From Bacteroidales bacterium (GTDB lineage: Bacteria; Bacteroidota; Bacteroidia; Bacteroidales; UBA932): a stretch of DNA of 64,000 nt. Below, piece by piece: positions 1 through 8,570 of the stretch (position 1 is its first letter; each line of letters opens with the position of its first letter). Location of the stretch: contig VSOK01000001.1 in the NCBI GenBank assembly GCA_009774765.1, forward strand, positions 1 through 64,000. The letters are read 5' to 3'. The notes under the pieces are model-generated. The model saw only the letters and a program-made list of their open reading frames with translations. It was not told where the DNA came from and ran no database searches. The position numbers and the translations under genes were made by a program.

Positions 1-222
1 CACTAGGAGTACACGAGATAGATAGAAAAGATATAAAGAATAAAATGACTTTTTTTATATGATAAGACAGAGACATATCGGTTAGTGTTTCAGGTTGATG
101 TGGTTACATACAAAAATAGAAGTTAGAAGTCAGAAACGATATAAATTTTATGACAAAAAATACAACAAAACTGACAACGGTAATAATTTCACCACAATAT
201 ACAGGATTTCACCACAAAAAAA

Positions 223-258
223 TATGTCCCGTATGTTTGATTCAACATACGGGACATA
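223..258 (-). terminator. Rho-independent terminator of glyS operon
   Basis: A perfect 15-bp stem (223-237 pairing with 244-258, arm TATGTCCCGTATGTT) encloses a 6-nt loop. Read on the minus strand it is followed by a run of seven T. It lies about 20 bp past the glyS stop, so it ends the leftward suf-folK-glyS transcript. The rest of the first 278 bases is AT-rich with no gene that I can see. Confidence 0.9.
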
Positions 259-278
259 AAATATAATTATGCTTATTT

Positions 279-1817
279 TCAGAGCTTTTTCAGGAGTGTG
301 CTAAGATTAACTTTCGAGCCGATGATAGAGTGGAGATCCTCTATTTTCACCCTTTCCTGCTGCATTGTGTCACGGTCACGGAGAGTAACACAGTGGTCAT
401 TGAGAGAATCGTGGTCTATAGTCACACAGAACGGAGTTCCGATGGCATCCTGACGGCGATACCTCTTTCCTATGCTGTCTTTCTCGTCATACTGGCAATT
501 GAAATCAAATTTAAGTTCGTCAATTACAGTCTGAGCAAGCTCAGGAAGACCGTCTTTCTTGATAAGAGGAAGCACAGCGACCTTCACCGGAGCAAGAGGT
601 GCAGGTATACTGAGTACTACCCTGCTTTCACCGTTTTCAAGCTGCTCTTCCTTATATGAATTCGAAAGCACAGCAAGCACCATCCTGTCTACTCCGATCG
701 AAGTCTCGATCACATACGGAACATAGCTCTCACCGCTTTCAGGATCATAATATTGGATTTTCTTTCCTGAGAACTTCTGATGGTTTCCAAGGTCGAAATC
801 AGTCCTTGAATGTATTCCCTCAAGCTCTTTGAAACCGAACGGGAAATTGAATTCTATATCGGTAGCAGCATTTGCATAATGGGCAAGTTTGTCGTGGTCG
901 TGGAAACGGTAGTTTCCGTCTCCCATACCGAGAGCCTTATGCCAGGCAAGACGGTTCTGTTTCCATTTTGCAAACCAGTCCAGTTCCGTACCCGGCTTGA
1001 TGAAGAACTGCATCTCCATCTGCTCGAATTCCCTCATTCTGAAGATGAACTGACGGGCTACGATTTCATTTCTGAAAGCCTTTCCTATCTGAGCTATACC
1101 GAAAGGAAGTTTCATACGTCCTGTCTTCTGTACATTAAGATAATTGACAAAGATACCCTGGGCTGTCTCCGGACGGAGGTAGATGACATTGGTATCATCA
1201 GAAGTATTGCCGAGCTGCGTACTGAACATAAGGTTGAACTGGCGTACATCAGTCCAGTTCTTTGTACCTGAAATAGGACATACAATCTCGCAGTCGATGA
1301 TAATCTGCCTCAAAGCATCAAGATCATTAGCATTGAGAGCATCTGCCATACGTTTTCTGACATCCTCTATCTTTGTATTGTTGCGTACGCAATTGGGATT
1401 TGTTTCAAGGAATTTGGCTTCATCAAAGGAATCTCCGAATTTCTTTCTGCCCTTTTCAACCTCTTTCCTGTTCTTCTCCTCAAGCTTTGCTATATAATCC
1501 TCAATCAGAACGTCAGCCCTGTACCTCTTCTTTGAATCCTTATTGTCAATCAGAGGGTCATTGAACGCTCCGACATGACCTGAAGCCTCCCAGATTTTAG
1601 GGTGCATAAAGATACAAGAATCAATACCGACTATATTACCGTTGAGTCTTGTCATAGCCTCCCACCAATACCTTTTGATATTGTTTTTCAATTCGGATCC
1701 CATCTGTCCGTAGTCATATACGGCAGCAAGACCGTCATAAATCTCACTTGACTGGAAAATGAATCCATACTCCTTGCAATGCGCTACCAGAGTCTTAAAA
1801 AGTTCATCCTGTGTCAT
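279..1817 (-). CDS. glyS: Glycine--tRNA ligase (single-chain, class II)
   Basis: Charges tRNA-Gly with glycine in the cytoplasm. The 512-residue protein is the one-chain alpha2 type, not the bacterial alpha2beta2 type. Visible hallmarks are the RPETAQGIF segment, motif 2 around FRNEI with the following arginine-rich RMREFEQMEMQFF, motif 3 around GVDRMVLAVL, and a C-terminal anticodon-binding domain beginning near PAPLAPVKVAVLPL. The ATG start has 14 bp separating it from the folK stop, so it is the last gene of the sufS-sufE-sufT-folK-glyS transcription unit. A strong terminator follows. Length is ordinary for the family and I see no defects. Confidence 0.97.
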   Translation of the reverse strand: MTQDELFKTLVAHCKEYGFIFQSSEIYDGLAAVYDYGQMGSELKNNIKRYWWEAMTRLNGNIVGIDSCIFMHPKIWEASGHVGAFNDPLIDNKDSKKRYRADVLIEDYIAKLEEKNRKEVEKGRKKFGDSFDEAKFLETNPNCVRNNTKIEDVRKRMADALNANDLDALRQIIIDCEIVCPISGTKNWTDVRQFNLMFSTQLGNTSDDTNVIYLRPETAQGIFVNYLNVQKTGRMKLPFGIAQIGKAFRNEIVARQFIFRMREFEQMEMQFFIKPGTELDWFAKWKQNRLAWHKALGMGDGNYRFHDHDKLAHYANAATDIEFNFPFGFKELEGIHSRTDFDLGNHQKFSGKKIQYYDPESGESYVPYVIETSIGVDRMVLAVLSNSYKEEQLENGESRVVLSIPAPLAPVKVAVLPLIKKDGLPELAQTVIDELKFDFNCQYDEKDSIGKRYRRQDAIGTPFCVTIDHDSLNDHCVTLRDRDTMQQERVKIEDLHSIIGSKVNLSTLLKKL

Positions 1818-1831
1818 TTTATCTAAGTTTA

Positions 1832-2293
1832 TTAAAATTTTCCATTACATATTTCCATCAGAGGTACCATCACAAAATCCCTTTCATACATAAGCGGATG
1901 AGGTATCTTAAGGTCATCCTCATTCATTTCAAAGTCTCCAAACCGCAATATGTCAATGTCTATTATCCTTGAACGATATACCCTGTTTCCGTTTTCATCG
2001 TATTCAGGATTTCCTGTTCTGCCCATCAACACCTCTATTTCCTTGCATTTGTGCAGTATACTGTAGCATAGGGAACAAATATCTGTTCCCCGTGGAACAT
2101 CAAGCCTGTATCTCACAACAGCATTCAAAAACCTGTCATCGCTTTCAAATCCCCACGGCTCAGTCTCAATAAAGCTTGAAACCTTATCATAGTGCACTCC
2201 CAAAGTCCCGTCAAGCATAGACAAAGCCTCATCAAGATTGGCTTTCCTGTCACCTATGTTTGTCCCTAATGAAAGATACAGATCCTCAGTCAT
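1832..2293 (-). CDS. folK: 2-amino-4-hydroxy-6-hydroxymethyldihydropteridine diphosphokinase (HPPK)
   Basis: Transfers pyrophosphate from ATP to 6-hydroxymethyl-7,8-dihydropterin in folate synthesis. The 153-residue protein starts with the typical LSLGTNIGDR strand and carries ETEPWGF and the signature SRIIDIDIL with its paired catalytic aspartates, followed by IPHPLMYERDFVMVPLMEI. It has the size of a stand-alone HPPK, with no FolB or FolP fusion. It begins 3 bp after the DUF59 gene and lies 14 bp before glyS. Its codons for VPRGT (2084-2099) form a near-perfect parS site, so the DNA carries a second signal here. Downstream folate-using genes thyA and folA lie far to the right at about 40 kb. 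Confidence 0.95.
   Translation of the reverse strand: MTEDLYLSLGTNIGDRKANLDEALSMLDGTLGVHYDKVSSFIETEPWGFESDDRFLNAVVRYRLDVPRGTDICSLCYSILHKCKEIEVLMGRTGNPEYDENGNRVYRSRIIDIDILRFGDFEMNEDDLKIPHPLMYERDFVMVPLMEICNGKF
2084..2099. promoter_or_regulatory. parS-like ParB-binding site (15/16) inside folK
   Basis: TGTTCCCCGTGGAACA differs by one base from the symmetric TGTTCCACGTGGAACA found twice more in this window. It is read in folK as V-P-R-G-T. The bacterial parS consensus (ParB/Spo0J family) is TGTTNCACGTGNAACA. Calling it functional is inference; no parA or parB gene is in the window. Confidence 0.6.
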
Positions 2294-2296
2294 ACA

Positions 2297-2689
2297 TCAG
2301 TCCATATCCAGCCCCAATTCCACAAGAGCTTCCTCCGACATTCTGCTTTTGTCCCACACCGGTTCAAATACAAGATCTATCTTGACCGTAACCACGCCGG
2401 GAACATCCTCTACCGCTGTCTTTACCTGATCAACAACATAATCGGCCATCGGGCAATTTGGAGCAGTCAATGTCATCTTTATATAGACATTATGCTCTTC
2501 ATCAACTTTAAGCTCATATATAAGACCGAGATCATACACATTCACTGGAATCTCCGGATCATATACCTGTCGTAAAGCAATTATTATATCCCTTTCCAAA
2601 CTCATCACATCAAATCTTTTGTTCTCAATGACTTTCCTGTCATCAGAAATATTCTTGTTTTCTGTCTTGAATATATCAAAAAATCCCAT
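2297..2689 (-). CDS. DUF59/MIP18-family Fe-S assembly protein (SufT-like)
   Basis: A 130-residue protein whose C-terminal 100 residues form the DUF59 (MIP18/PaaD-like) fold: DPEIPVNVYDLGLIYEL near the start of the domain, the LTAPNCPMAD motif with the conserved cysteine, and VKIDLVFEPVWD near the end. Family members help maturation or delivery of Fe-S clusters, and the position directly downstream of sufS and sufE supports that role. The first 25 or so residues are a short charged extension. It sits 27 bp after sufE and 3 bp before folK. The exact target protein cannot be read from sequence. Confidence 0.9.
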   Translation of the reverse strand: MGFFDIFKTENKNISDDRKVIENKRFDVMSLERDIIIALRQVYDPEIPVNVYDLGLIYELKVDEEHNVYIKMTLTAPNCPMADYVVDQVKTAVEDVPGVVTVKIDLVFEPVWDKSRMSEEALVELGLDMD

Positions 2690-2716
2690 ATCGGCAATTC
2701 ATATTTCAACAGCTGC

Positions 2717-3130
2717 TCAACTGTTCTTCACGGCTATTTCCTTTATTTTGGCTATCATAGAGACAAGTCCGTTCGCACGTGTAGGTGAAAGATTCTCTTT
2801 CAGACCTATCTTGTCGACAACAGAAAAGTCAGATGAAAGGATTTCATCCGGAGTCCTGCCAGAATAAAGGTTTATCAGAAGAGAGATTATTCCTTTTGTA
2901 ATGATGGCATCACTGTCAGCATTGAAATATATCCTTCCGTCCTCTACTTTATGATCAAGCCATACTCTTGACTGACAACCTTTTATAAGTTTTTCGTCAG
3001 TCTTTTCATTTTCAGGGTAATTGTTGAGATTCTTTCCGAGTTCGATGATATACTCGTATTTGTCAAGCCATTCATCAAACATTGAAAATTCATCAACTAT
3101 TTCATTTTCAATCTCTTGTAAAGATTTCAT
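2717..3130 (-). CDS. sufE: SufE sulfur-acceptor protein
   Basis: Accepts persulfide sulfur from SufS and stimulates cysteine desulfuration for Fe-S cluster assembly. I place the start at the ATG ending at 3130 (MKSLQEIENEI), giving 137 residues. The reading frame stays open further upstream but overlaps the end of sufS. The catalytic cysteine is in GCQSRVW, followed by the usual DSDAIITKGIISLL and GLKENLSPTRANG segments. It starts one base after the sufS stop, indicating translational coupling with its partner enzyme. Confidence 0.95.
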   Translation of the reverse strand: MKSLQEIENEIVDEFSMFDEWLDKYEYIIELGKNLNNYPENEKTDEKLIKGCQSRVWLDHKVEDGRIYFNADSDAIITKGIISLLINLYSGRTPDEILSSDFSVVDKIGLKENLSPTRANGLVSMIAKIKEIAVKNS

Positions 3131-3131
3131 A

Positions 3132-4355
3132 TTATATAAGCATATCAATCGCCCTATTGAGCGAATCCATAAAATATTCAGCTTCCTCCATAGTATTGTA
3201 TGGAGCCAAGGAAGCACGGAGCATTCCAGTGACCCCGAACCTGTCCATAAGAGGCTCAGCACACATCTGTCCGGATCTTACAGCAATACCCATCTTGTCC
3301 AGAATCAGGGCAAGATCCTCGTGATGCACTCCCTCTACACTGAAAGAAAAAAGTGAAATCTTATCTTTCAGATCAGGAGGAGTACCATAAAGATGTATCC
3401 TTCCGTCACCGGACAACCTCTCATACAAAAAACATTTTATCTCTTCTTCCGATCCGATGACATTCACATCACGTAGAGAAAGAGCAAATTCAACAGCAGG
3501 TTTCAAAGTGGATGCACCAGCAAAATTCTGTGTACCCGCTTCAAACTTCAGAGGAAGTTCCGCAAAGGTAGTACCGCTGAACCTTACAGTACCTACCATT
3601 TCTCCACCTCCCATATAAGGAGGCATCAGATCAAGATATTTCTTTTTTCCATAGAGCACCCCAGTGCCTGTGGCAGCATAAATCTTATGTCCCGAAAAAG
3701 CATAGAAATCACAATCGATATCCTGCACATCCACATTCCGGTGCACTATTCCCTGTGCACCGTCCACCAGTACAGAAACACCTTTGGAATGGCATAATGC
3801 AATTATATCTTTTATCGGATTTACAATACCGAGCACATTTGAAATATGTGTTACAGCCAGTATTCTTGTCCTGGATGTGATAAGGTTTTCAAGTTCCCCA
3901 TTCTTAAGGCATCCATTGTCATCGACAGGCAAAACTTTCAGAACCGCCTTCTTTCTCTGGCACATCAGCTGCCAAGGAACGATATCGGAATGATGTTCAA
4001 CCTCTGAAACTATGACTTCATCACCTTCTCCAACAAACGCTTCTCCAAAAGAAAATGCTACAAGATTTATAGCTGACGTAGCACCTGAAGTGAATATGAC
4101 CTCTTCCCTGCTTCCTGCATTTATAAAAGACCTTACAGCCTCCCTTGCCTCTTCATAAGCATCAGTAGCCTCTGCAGAGAGAAGATGTACGGCACGATGA
4201 ATATTGGCATTGGACATCGAGGTCATCTCATTCCATTTGTCTATAACGGACTGTGGCCTCTGCATTGTTGCCGCATTATCAAAATAGACAAGATCTTTCC
4301 CATAAACTTTACGGGAAAGAACCGGAAACCTTTTTCTTATCTCAGCAACATTCAT
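3132..4355 (-). CDS. sufS: Cysteine desulfurase SufS
   Basis: PLP enzyme that removes sulfur from L-cysteine to form a protein persulfide passed to SufE. The 407-residue length matches group II desulfurases. The PLP-binding lysine is K224 in FSGHKIYAATGTG, the histidine pair for cofactor stacking is in SEVEHHSDIVPW, and the active-site cysteine is C365 in RSGQMCAEPL. It is the first gene of a five-gene leftward unit (sufS, sufE, DUF59 gene, folK, glyS). The Suf scaffold genes sufB, sufC and sufD are not in the window. Confidence 0.96.
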   Translation of the reverse strand: MNVAEIRKRFPVLSRKVYGKDLVYFDNAATMQRPQSVIDKWNEMTSMSNANIHRAVHLLSAEATDAYEEAREAVRSFINAGSREEVIFTSGATSAINLVAFSFGEAFVGEGDEVIVSEVEHHSDIVPWQLMCQRKKAVLKVLPVDDNGCLKNGELENLITSRTRILAVTHISNVLGIVNPIKDIIALCHSKGVSVLVDGAQGIVHRNVDVQDIDCDFYAFSGHKIYAATGTGVLYGKKKYLDLMPPYMGGGEMVGTVRFSGTTFAELPLKFEAGTQNFAGASTLKPAVEFALSLRDVNVIGSEEEIKCFLYERLSGDGRIHLYGTPPDLKDKISLFSFSVEGVHHEDLALILDKMGIAVRSGQMCAEPLMDRFGVTGMLRASLAPYNTMEEAEYFMDSLNRAIDMLI

Positions 4356-4377
4356 TTCTACTGTAATTTTCAGCCCG

Positions 4378-4385
4378 CAAATTTA
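4378..4385 (-). promoter_or_regulatory. -7 box for the sufS operon
   Basis: Read leftward the sequence is TAAATTTG, an exact match to the Bacteroidota -7 consensus TAnnTTTG, 23-30 bases before the sufS start codon. I see no convincing -33 TTTG at the usual 19-21 base spacing. Confidence 0.5.
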
Positions 4386-4448
4386 ACAAAACTAATTTTC
4401 TTTTGATATATAACACCATAATAAAAAATCAGAATTAGAAAAAAATGA

Positions 4449-4456
4449 TATTTTTG
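4449..4456 (+). promoter_or_regulatory. -7 box for ruvA
   Basis: TATTTTTG matches TAnnTTTG and is followed by GCAG, about 30 bases before the ruvA ATG. It is divergent from the sufS promoter in the same 130-bp gap. No clear -33 element is visible. Confidence 0.5.
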
Positions 4457-4485
4457 CAGTCCGTAACAAATCAAAAACACTTAAA

Positions 4486-5073
4486 ATGATAGACTACATC
4501 AAAGGTACGATAATCGAACTCACACCAACCGACACTGTCGTGGAATGCTATGGAATAGGATATAAAATCCTCATCTCATTACAGACATTTTCACAGCTGG
4601 AAGGCAAGAAAGATACGACAATCTATATCCATCATTATTTGAGAGAGGACGAGGAAATATATTACGGATTCAGTACAAAAGACGAAAGGGAACTTTTCAG
4701 GCTCCTCATAGGAGTATCAGGAATAGGTGCATCAACAGCAAGGATGATGCTCTCCTCCCTATCTTCAGAAGAAATAAGGAATGCCATAATCGCGGAAGAC
4801 ATCAACAGGATAAAAAGCATAAAAGGAATAGGAATGAAAAGCGCGCAAAGGCTTATACTTGAACTCAAGGACAAAGTTGTCAAAGGCGCAGGTTCAGATA
4901 CTACAGCCTTGTTCAGCCATACAGACAACAGCGTAGTCGACGAGGCAAGTACCGCATTGGTTCTTTTGGGATTTACAAAAGCAAATGTAAACAAAGCAAT
5001 AGCAGCCGTCTTGAAAGAGAGTCCAGGAGCAAATCTTGAAAGCATAATAAAATCAGCTCTCAAAAAGCTATAA
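4486..5073 (+). CDS. ruvA: Holliday junction branch migration protein RuvA
   Basis: DNA-binding subunit that holds Holliday junctions for the RuvB motor. The 195-residue protein has the N-terminal OB-fold (MIDYIKGTIIEL...CYGIGYKILIS), two helix-hairpin-helix motifs (LIGVSGIGASTARMML and IKGIGMKSAQRLILELKDK), and the small C-terminal RuvB-binding domain (EASTALVLLGFTKANVNKAI). It is transcribed alone, divergent from sufS and convergent with mnmG. Its partner ruvB lies about 8 kb away on the other strand, as is common in Bacteroidota. Confidence 0.96.
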   Translation: MIDYIKGTIIELTPTDTVVECYGIGYKILISLQTFSQLEGKKDTTIYIHHYLREDEEIYYGFSTKDERELFRLLIGVSGIGASTARMMLSSLSSEEIRNAIIAEDINRIKSIKGIGMKSAQRLILELKDKVVKGAGSDTTALFSHTDNSVVDEASTALVLLGFTKANVNKAIAAVLKESPGANLESIIKSALKKL

Positions 5074-5076
5074 AGC

Positions 5077-5106
5077 AAAAGAGTGTTCCACGTGGAACAC
5101 TCTTTT
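5077..5106. terminator. Bidirectional terminator with parS core between ruvA and mnmG
   Basis: A perfect 30-bp palindrome whose outer arms are AAAAGAG and CTCTTTT, so either strand gives a stem followed by a T-run. It lies between the convergent ruvA and mnmG stops, 3 bp and 1 bp away. Its central 16 bases (5084-5099, TGTTCCACGTGGAACA) are an exact symmetric parS sequence. The same DNA may therefore be both a transcription stop and a ParB-loading site. Confidence 0.8.
5084..5099. promoter_or_regulatory. parS site (16/16) in ruvA-mnmG gap
   Basis: TGTTCCACGTGGAACA matches the general parS consensus TGTTNCACGTGNAACA at every position. It is one of three such sites within 3.6 kb (see also 2084 and 5609), a density expected near a chromosomal origin. 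Confidence 0.75.
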
Positions 5107-5107
5107 A

Positions 5108-7204
5108 TTATCTGCCAAAATAAACGAGCAGAACAGAAATATCAGCAGGAGATATACCAGATATTCTGGAAGCCTGCGCTATCGTTCTTGGGGAATACTT
5201 TTTCAGTTTCTGCCTACATTCTATAGAAAGACTTTCCACTTTGTCAAAATCAAAATCATCCGGAATGGAAAGTTTTTCAAGGCGAAGAATCTTATCAGCC
5301 ATCTTCTGCTCCCTGTCTATATACCCCTGATACTTTATAGATATCTCGGTCGAGTCAAGCAGGTCATCAAGATACTTAGAAGTGATTTTAGATTCAAAAG
5401 AACTTGAGTCCAAAAGAGGAACAGGATAATCAGTGTTGTTTTTCAAGACATCGGCAGCAAACTTATAAGACATACATCCCGAATCAGAAAAAACAGAATC
5501 AACATCAGATAACGTTGATATCGCATCTAAATACGAATACCCTTCATTCATTATCTCCGAAACAGGCAGACTCAATTCCTTTTCAAGATCAATATTATTC
5601 TTGATAAATGTTCCACGTGGAACAATATTAAAAATTTCTTTTATTGAAACCTGAGGCCTTGCCAGCAGATCCGATATTCTCTTCCTTGAAGTAATTTCCG
5701 CAGACCCTACTGAAGAAAGGTACGCATTTACCTGTTCCGGCTTCAATGACACTTCAGAAAAGAATTGGCTGAAACGGGATATAGAATCATATTTCCTCAT
5801 AGTATAATCATACCTGAACCTGTCAGCCAAACCTATATTATAAGATAAAGCAGTCAGTCTGCTGTCAGCATTGTCCTGACGCAAAAGTATCCTGTATTCA
5901 GCCCTTGAAGTAAACATTCTGTAAGGCTCATCCACACCTTTGGTTATGAGGTCATCAATCAGCACCCCTATATAAGCCTGATCTCTCTTAAGTATAAAAG
6001 GATCCTGGTCGTGCGATTTAAGATGCGCATTGATTCCTGCCATCAATCCCTGTGCTGCCGCTTCCTCATACCCGGTAGTGCCATTCACCTGGCCGGCCAG
6101 GAAAAGCCCGTCAATAAATTTCAATTCAAGAGAAGGCTTCAATTGTGTCGGATCAAAATAATCATATTCCACAGCATAGGCAGGACGGAAAACTTTGACA
6201 TTTTCAAGACCTTCTATTGAATGCAGAGCATCAAGCTGCACTTGAAGCGGAAGAGAAGAAGAGAATCCCTGAAGATAATATTCATTGGTATTCCTCCCTT
6301 CAGGTTCAAGAAACAGCTGGTGGGAATCCTTGTCCGCAAAAGTCCTGAGTTTATCTTCTATGCTCGGACAATATCTCGGACCTATACCGGTGATCATACC
6401 TGAAAACAGCGGAGACTCCGAAAAACCGCTTTTCAGAATATCGTGAACATTCCTGTTGGTATGCACTATGAAACAGGGCATCTGAGGAGTACCGTTCTGA
6501 GCTGTGGACAGGAAAGGAAGATAAGAGAACTTCTCAGGATTCTCATCTCCAGTCTGCCTTGTCAGAGAAGAAGTATCTATTGAAGATATATCAATTCTCG
6601 GAGGAGTACCAGTCTTCATCCTTGCCGTGGCCACTCCCATACTTTTAAGCTGTTCGGTAAGCTGATACGAAGACAGCTCCCCTATCCTTCCTCCTTCAAA
6701 CTGATTGCGCCCTATAAAAAGTTTACCGTTAAGGAAAGTCCCGGCGGTAAGCACAACTGTCTGAGATTTGAATATTGCTCCAGTAGTCGTACGTATCCCC
6801 GTAATTTTTAAGCCATCAAAAAGAAAAGACGTCGCAGTATCTTGGTAAATATCTAATTTACAATTACTTTCAAGGATTTTTCTCCAATTCAGAGAAAAAT
6901 GAAGTTTGTCACATTGGGCACGAGGACTCCACATAGCCGGTCCTTTTGACCTGTTGAGCATACGGAACTGCAGAGTAGAGGCATCCGTAACAATTCCTGT
7001 ATATCCTCCGAGAGCATCTATCTCGCGGACTATCTGACCTTTCGCAATTCCTCCGATCGCCGGATTACATGACATCTGGGCAAAACGTCCCATATCCATA
7101 GTGACCAGCAATACTGAAGATCCCATATTGGCTGCAGCCATCGCTGCCTCACATCCGGCATGTCCTCCTCCGACAACTATAACATCATATATATTTCCAC
7201 TCAT
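5108..7204 (-). CDS. mnmG: tRNA uridine-5-carboxymethylaminomethyl modification enzyme MnmG (GidA)
   Basis: FAD protein that acts with MnmE to modify wobble U34 in tRNAs. The N-terminal dinucleotide-binding site is [12 protein letters not shown], followed by [24 protein letters not shown] and the C-terminal [25 protein letters not shown]. At 698 residues it is about 70 longer than usual. The excess lies in roughly residues 525-616 (5357-5632), between the RPQVSI segment and [10 protein letters not shown], and it includes the VPRGT codons that make a parS site. I chose the ATG at 7202-7204; an adjacent in-frame GTG would add one residue. It begins 4 bp after ybeY, so the two are co-transcribed. 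Confidence 0.96.
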   Translation of the reverse strand: MSGNIYDVIVVGGGHAGCEAAMAAANMGSSVLLVTMDMGRFAQMSCNPAIGGIAKGQIVREIDALGGYTGIVTDASTLQFRMLNRSKGPAMWSPRAQCDKLHFSLNWRKILESNCKLDIYQDTATSFLFDGLKITGIRTTTGAIFKSQTVVLTAGTFLNGKLFIGRNQFEGGRIGELSSYQLTEQLKSMGVATARMKTGTPPRIDISSIDTSSLTRQTGDENPEKFSYLPFLSTAQNGTPQMPCFIVHTNRNVHDILKSGFSESPLFSGMITGIGPRYCPSIEDKLRTFADKDSHQLFLEPEGRNTNEYYLQGFSSSLPLQVQLDALHSIEGLENVKVFRPAYAVEYDYFDPTQLKPSLELKFIDGLFLAGQVNGTTGYEEAAAQGLMAGINAHLKSHDQDPFILKRDQAYIGVLIDDLITKGVDEPYRMFTSRAEYRILLRQDNADSRLTALSYNIGLADRFRYDYTMRKYDSISRFSQFFSEVSLKPEQVNAYLSSVGSAEITSRKRISDLLARPQVSIKEIFNIVPRGTFIKNNIDLEKELSLPVSEIMNEGYSYLDAISTLSDVDSVFSDSGCMSYKFAADVLKNNTDYPVPLLDSSSFESKITSKYLDDLLDSTEISIKYQGYIDREQKMADKILRLEKLSIPDDFDFDKVESLSIECRQKLKKYSPRTIAQASRISGISPADISVLLVYFGR
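5609..5624. promoter_or_regulatory. parS site (16/16) inside mnmG
   Basis: TGTTCCACGTGGAACA, identical to the site at 5084, lies within the mnmG coding sequence and is read there as V-P-R-G-T. It falls at the beginning of the apparent extra segment of the protein. ParB binding is inferred from the consensus only. Confidence 0.75.
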
Positions 7205-7208
7205 CACT

Positions 7209-7637
7209 CTAAAGCAATTCCCTCAAAGAGAGATAATAATTTTCTTTTTTTCTCATCATACTGATATCCTCATCAGTATGGTCATCATAACCTATAAGAT
7301 GAAGTATTCCATGAACTATCACCCTGTTCATCTCATCGGCAAACTCGACTCCATATTCAAGGGAATTTTCCTTTACACTGTCGACACTTATGAAAAGATC
7401 GCCGGAAATCCTGTCCCCTTCACAATAGTCAAAAGTAATTATATCGGTAAAATAATCGTGTTCCAGATATTTATGGTTTATATCCAATATATAATTGTCA
7501 GAGCAGAAAATTATGGATATATCCCCCAATCTTCTTATTTCACTTTCAGCTACCAGCCTAAGCCACCGGTTGTTAAGTGTCTTTCCCTTAAACACGAAAT
7601 CTGTATCTTCAAAATAGTAGGAAATCATAGTTTTCAA
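7209..7637 (-). CDS. ybeY: Endoribonuclease YbeY (rRNA maturation factor)
   Basis: Zinc-dependent single-strand endoribonuclease for 16S rRNA 3'-end processing and ribosome quality control. The 142-residue protein carries the metal-binding signature [12 protein letters not shown] near residue 115 and the upstream [11 protein letters not shown] strand typical of the family. It lies just upstream of mnmG in the same direction with a 4-bp gap. The 97 bp to its right is a divergent promoter region shared with the TonB-type gene. Confidence 0.95.
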   Translation of the reverse strand: MKTMISYYFEDTDFVFKGKTLNNRWLRLVAESEIRRLGDISIIFCSDNYILDINHKYLEHDYFTDIITFDYCEGDRISGDLFISVDSVKENSLEYGVEFADEMNRVIVHGILHLIGYDDHTDEDISMMRKKENYYLSLRELL

Positions 7638-7670
7638 TTATTTCCACAAAAATAATCTATTCAATAAAAA

Positions 7671-7701
7671 TTTGAAATAAAAATTATTATTTCTACCTTT
7701 A
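7671..7701 (+). promoter_or_regulatory. Promoter of the TonB-type gene
   Basis: TTTG (7671-7674), a 19-base spacer, then TACCTTTA (7694-7701), one mismatch from TAnnTTTG. Spacing and sequence fit the Bacteroidota housekeeping promoter, about 34 bases before the ATG at 7735. Confidence 0.55.
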
Positions 7702-7734
7702 CGGGGTAAAACGTGAATTAAAAAATAATTCAAT

Positions 7735-8427
7735 ATGGAAATTAAAAAGTCACCTAAGGCAAATCTTGAGAACAAGAAGCTCCTGTTTACTGAAATAGGG
7801 CTTATAGTCTCTCTTGCAATCGTTCTTGGAGCATTTGAATACGGTTCCAAAGAAAAAACTGTTGCAGTTCTCGAGGATACTACAGAAGTAGTAGACGTAG
7901 AGGAAATGATTCCTATTACACAGGAAACTCCTCCACCTCCACCTTCAGCTCCTAAGATACCTATTTTGTCAGATCAGATCGATATCGTTGAAGATGATAT
8001 CCAGGTAGACGATGATATGTTCATCAACCTTGAGGATGATGCCAATATGGGTGTGGACATTATAGAATATGTAGAAGGAGTAGGTGAAGAAGTAATTGAA
8101 GAAGAAGCTATCCCGTTCCAGCTGGTTGAGGATAAACCTTCATTTATGGGTGGAGACGCCAACACTTTCTCAAAATGGGTGAATGAAAGACTCGTTTATC
8201 CTGAGATTGCAAAAGAAAACGGTGTACAGGGACGTGTTACTCTTCAGTTTACTGTCAATACCGACGGTTCAGTATCGAATGTGAAAGTTCTCCGCGGTGT
8301 AGACTCATCACTTGACAAAGAGGCTGTCAGAGTCGTTTCTATGTCACCTAAATGGACTCCAGGAAAACAGAGAGACCGTGCAGTGAAAGTAACATATACT
8401 TTCCCTGTTATATTCCAGTTGAGATAA
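7735..8427 (+). CDS. TonB-family energy transducer
   Basis: A 230-residue inner-membrane-anchored protein. A charged N-terminus (KKSPKANLENKK) is followed by one transmembrane helix at about residues 22-38, a proline run (TPPPPPSAP), an acidic periplasmic linker rich in D, E and V, and a C-terminal TonB domain of about 85 residues starting near FSKWVNERLVYPEIAKENG with GRVTLQFTVNTDGSV. TonB proteins couple the proton-motive force to outer-membrane transporters such as the SusC proteins later in this window. No exbB or exbD is adjacent, so its ExbBD partners are elsewhere. Confidence 0.92.
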   Translation: MEIKKSPKANLENKKLLFTEIGLIVSLAIVLGAFEYGSKEKTVAVLEDTTEVVDVEEMIPITQETPPPPPSAPKIPILSDQIDIVEDDIQVDDDMFINLEDDANMGVDIIEYVEGVGEEVIEEEAIPFQLVEDKPSFMGGDANTFSKWVNERLVYPEIAKENGVQGRVTLQFTVNTDGSVSNVKVLRGVDSSLDKEAVRVVSMSPKWTPGKQRDRAVKVTYTFPVIFQLR

Positions 8428-8458
8428 AATTTTCATAAAGAAATTTATACATTATTTT

Positions 8459-8500
8459 AGTGATGGCCAGATGATTATTTTGGTCATCACTGATTTTATT
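8459..8500 (+). terminator. Terminator after the TonB-type gene
   Basis: An 11-bp stem with one G-U pair (8459-8469 with 8481-8491) is followed by GATTTTATT. It lies 31 bp past the stop at 8427. Confidence 0.7.
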
Positions 8501-8542
8501 ACAGCACCAAGATGTAAGATCCAGTTTTATCCTATCCGTAAA

Positions 8543-8570
8543 ACAAACCGGCAAGCAGATTCCGGTTTGT
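8543..8570. repeat. Inverted repeat upstream of hflX
   Basis: ACAAACCGG (8543-8551) and CCGGTTTGT (8562-8570) form a perfect 9-bp inverted repeat about 55 bases before hflX. There is no T-run on the plus strand, so it is not an obvious forward terminator. It could be an operator or leader hairpin. Confidence 0.4.

Noticed and set aside
330..1564. Several rightward open frames of 60-150 codons opposite glyS
   Set aside because: They lie entirely within the conserved glyS gene in antisense, start at arbitrary points and resemble no protein family.
3131..3262. A longer SufE with 44 extra residues
   Set aside because: The extension overlaps the end of sufS in another frame and the standard start MKSLQEI lies at 3130.
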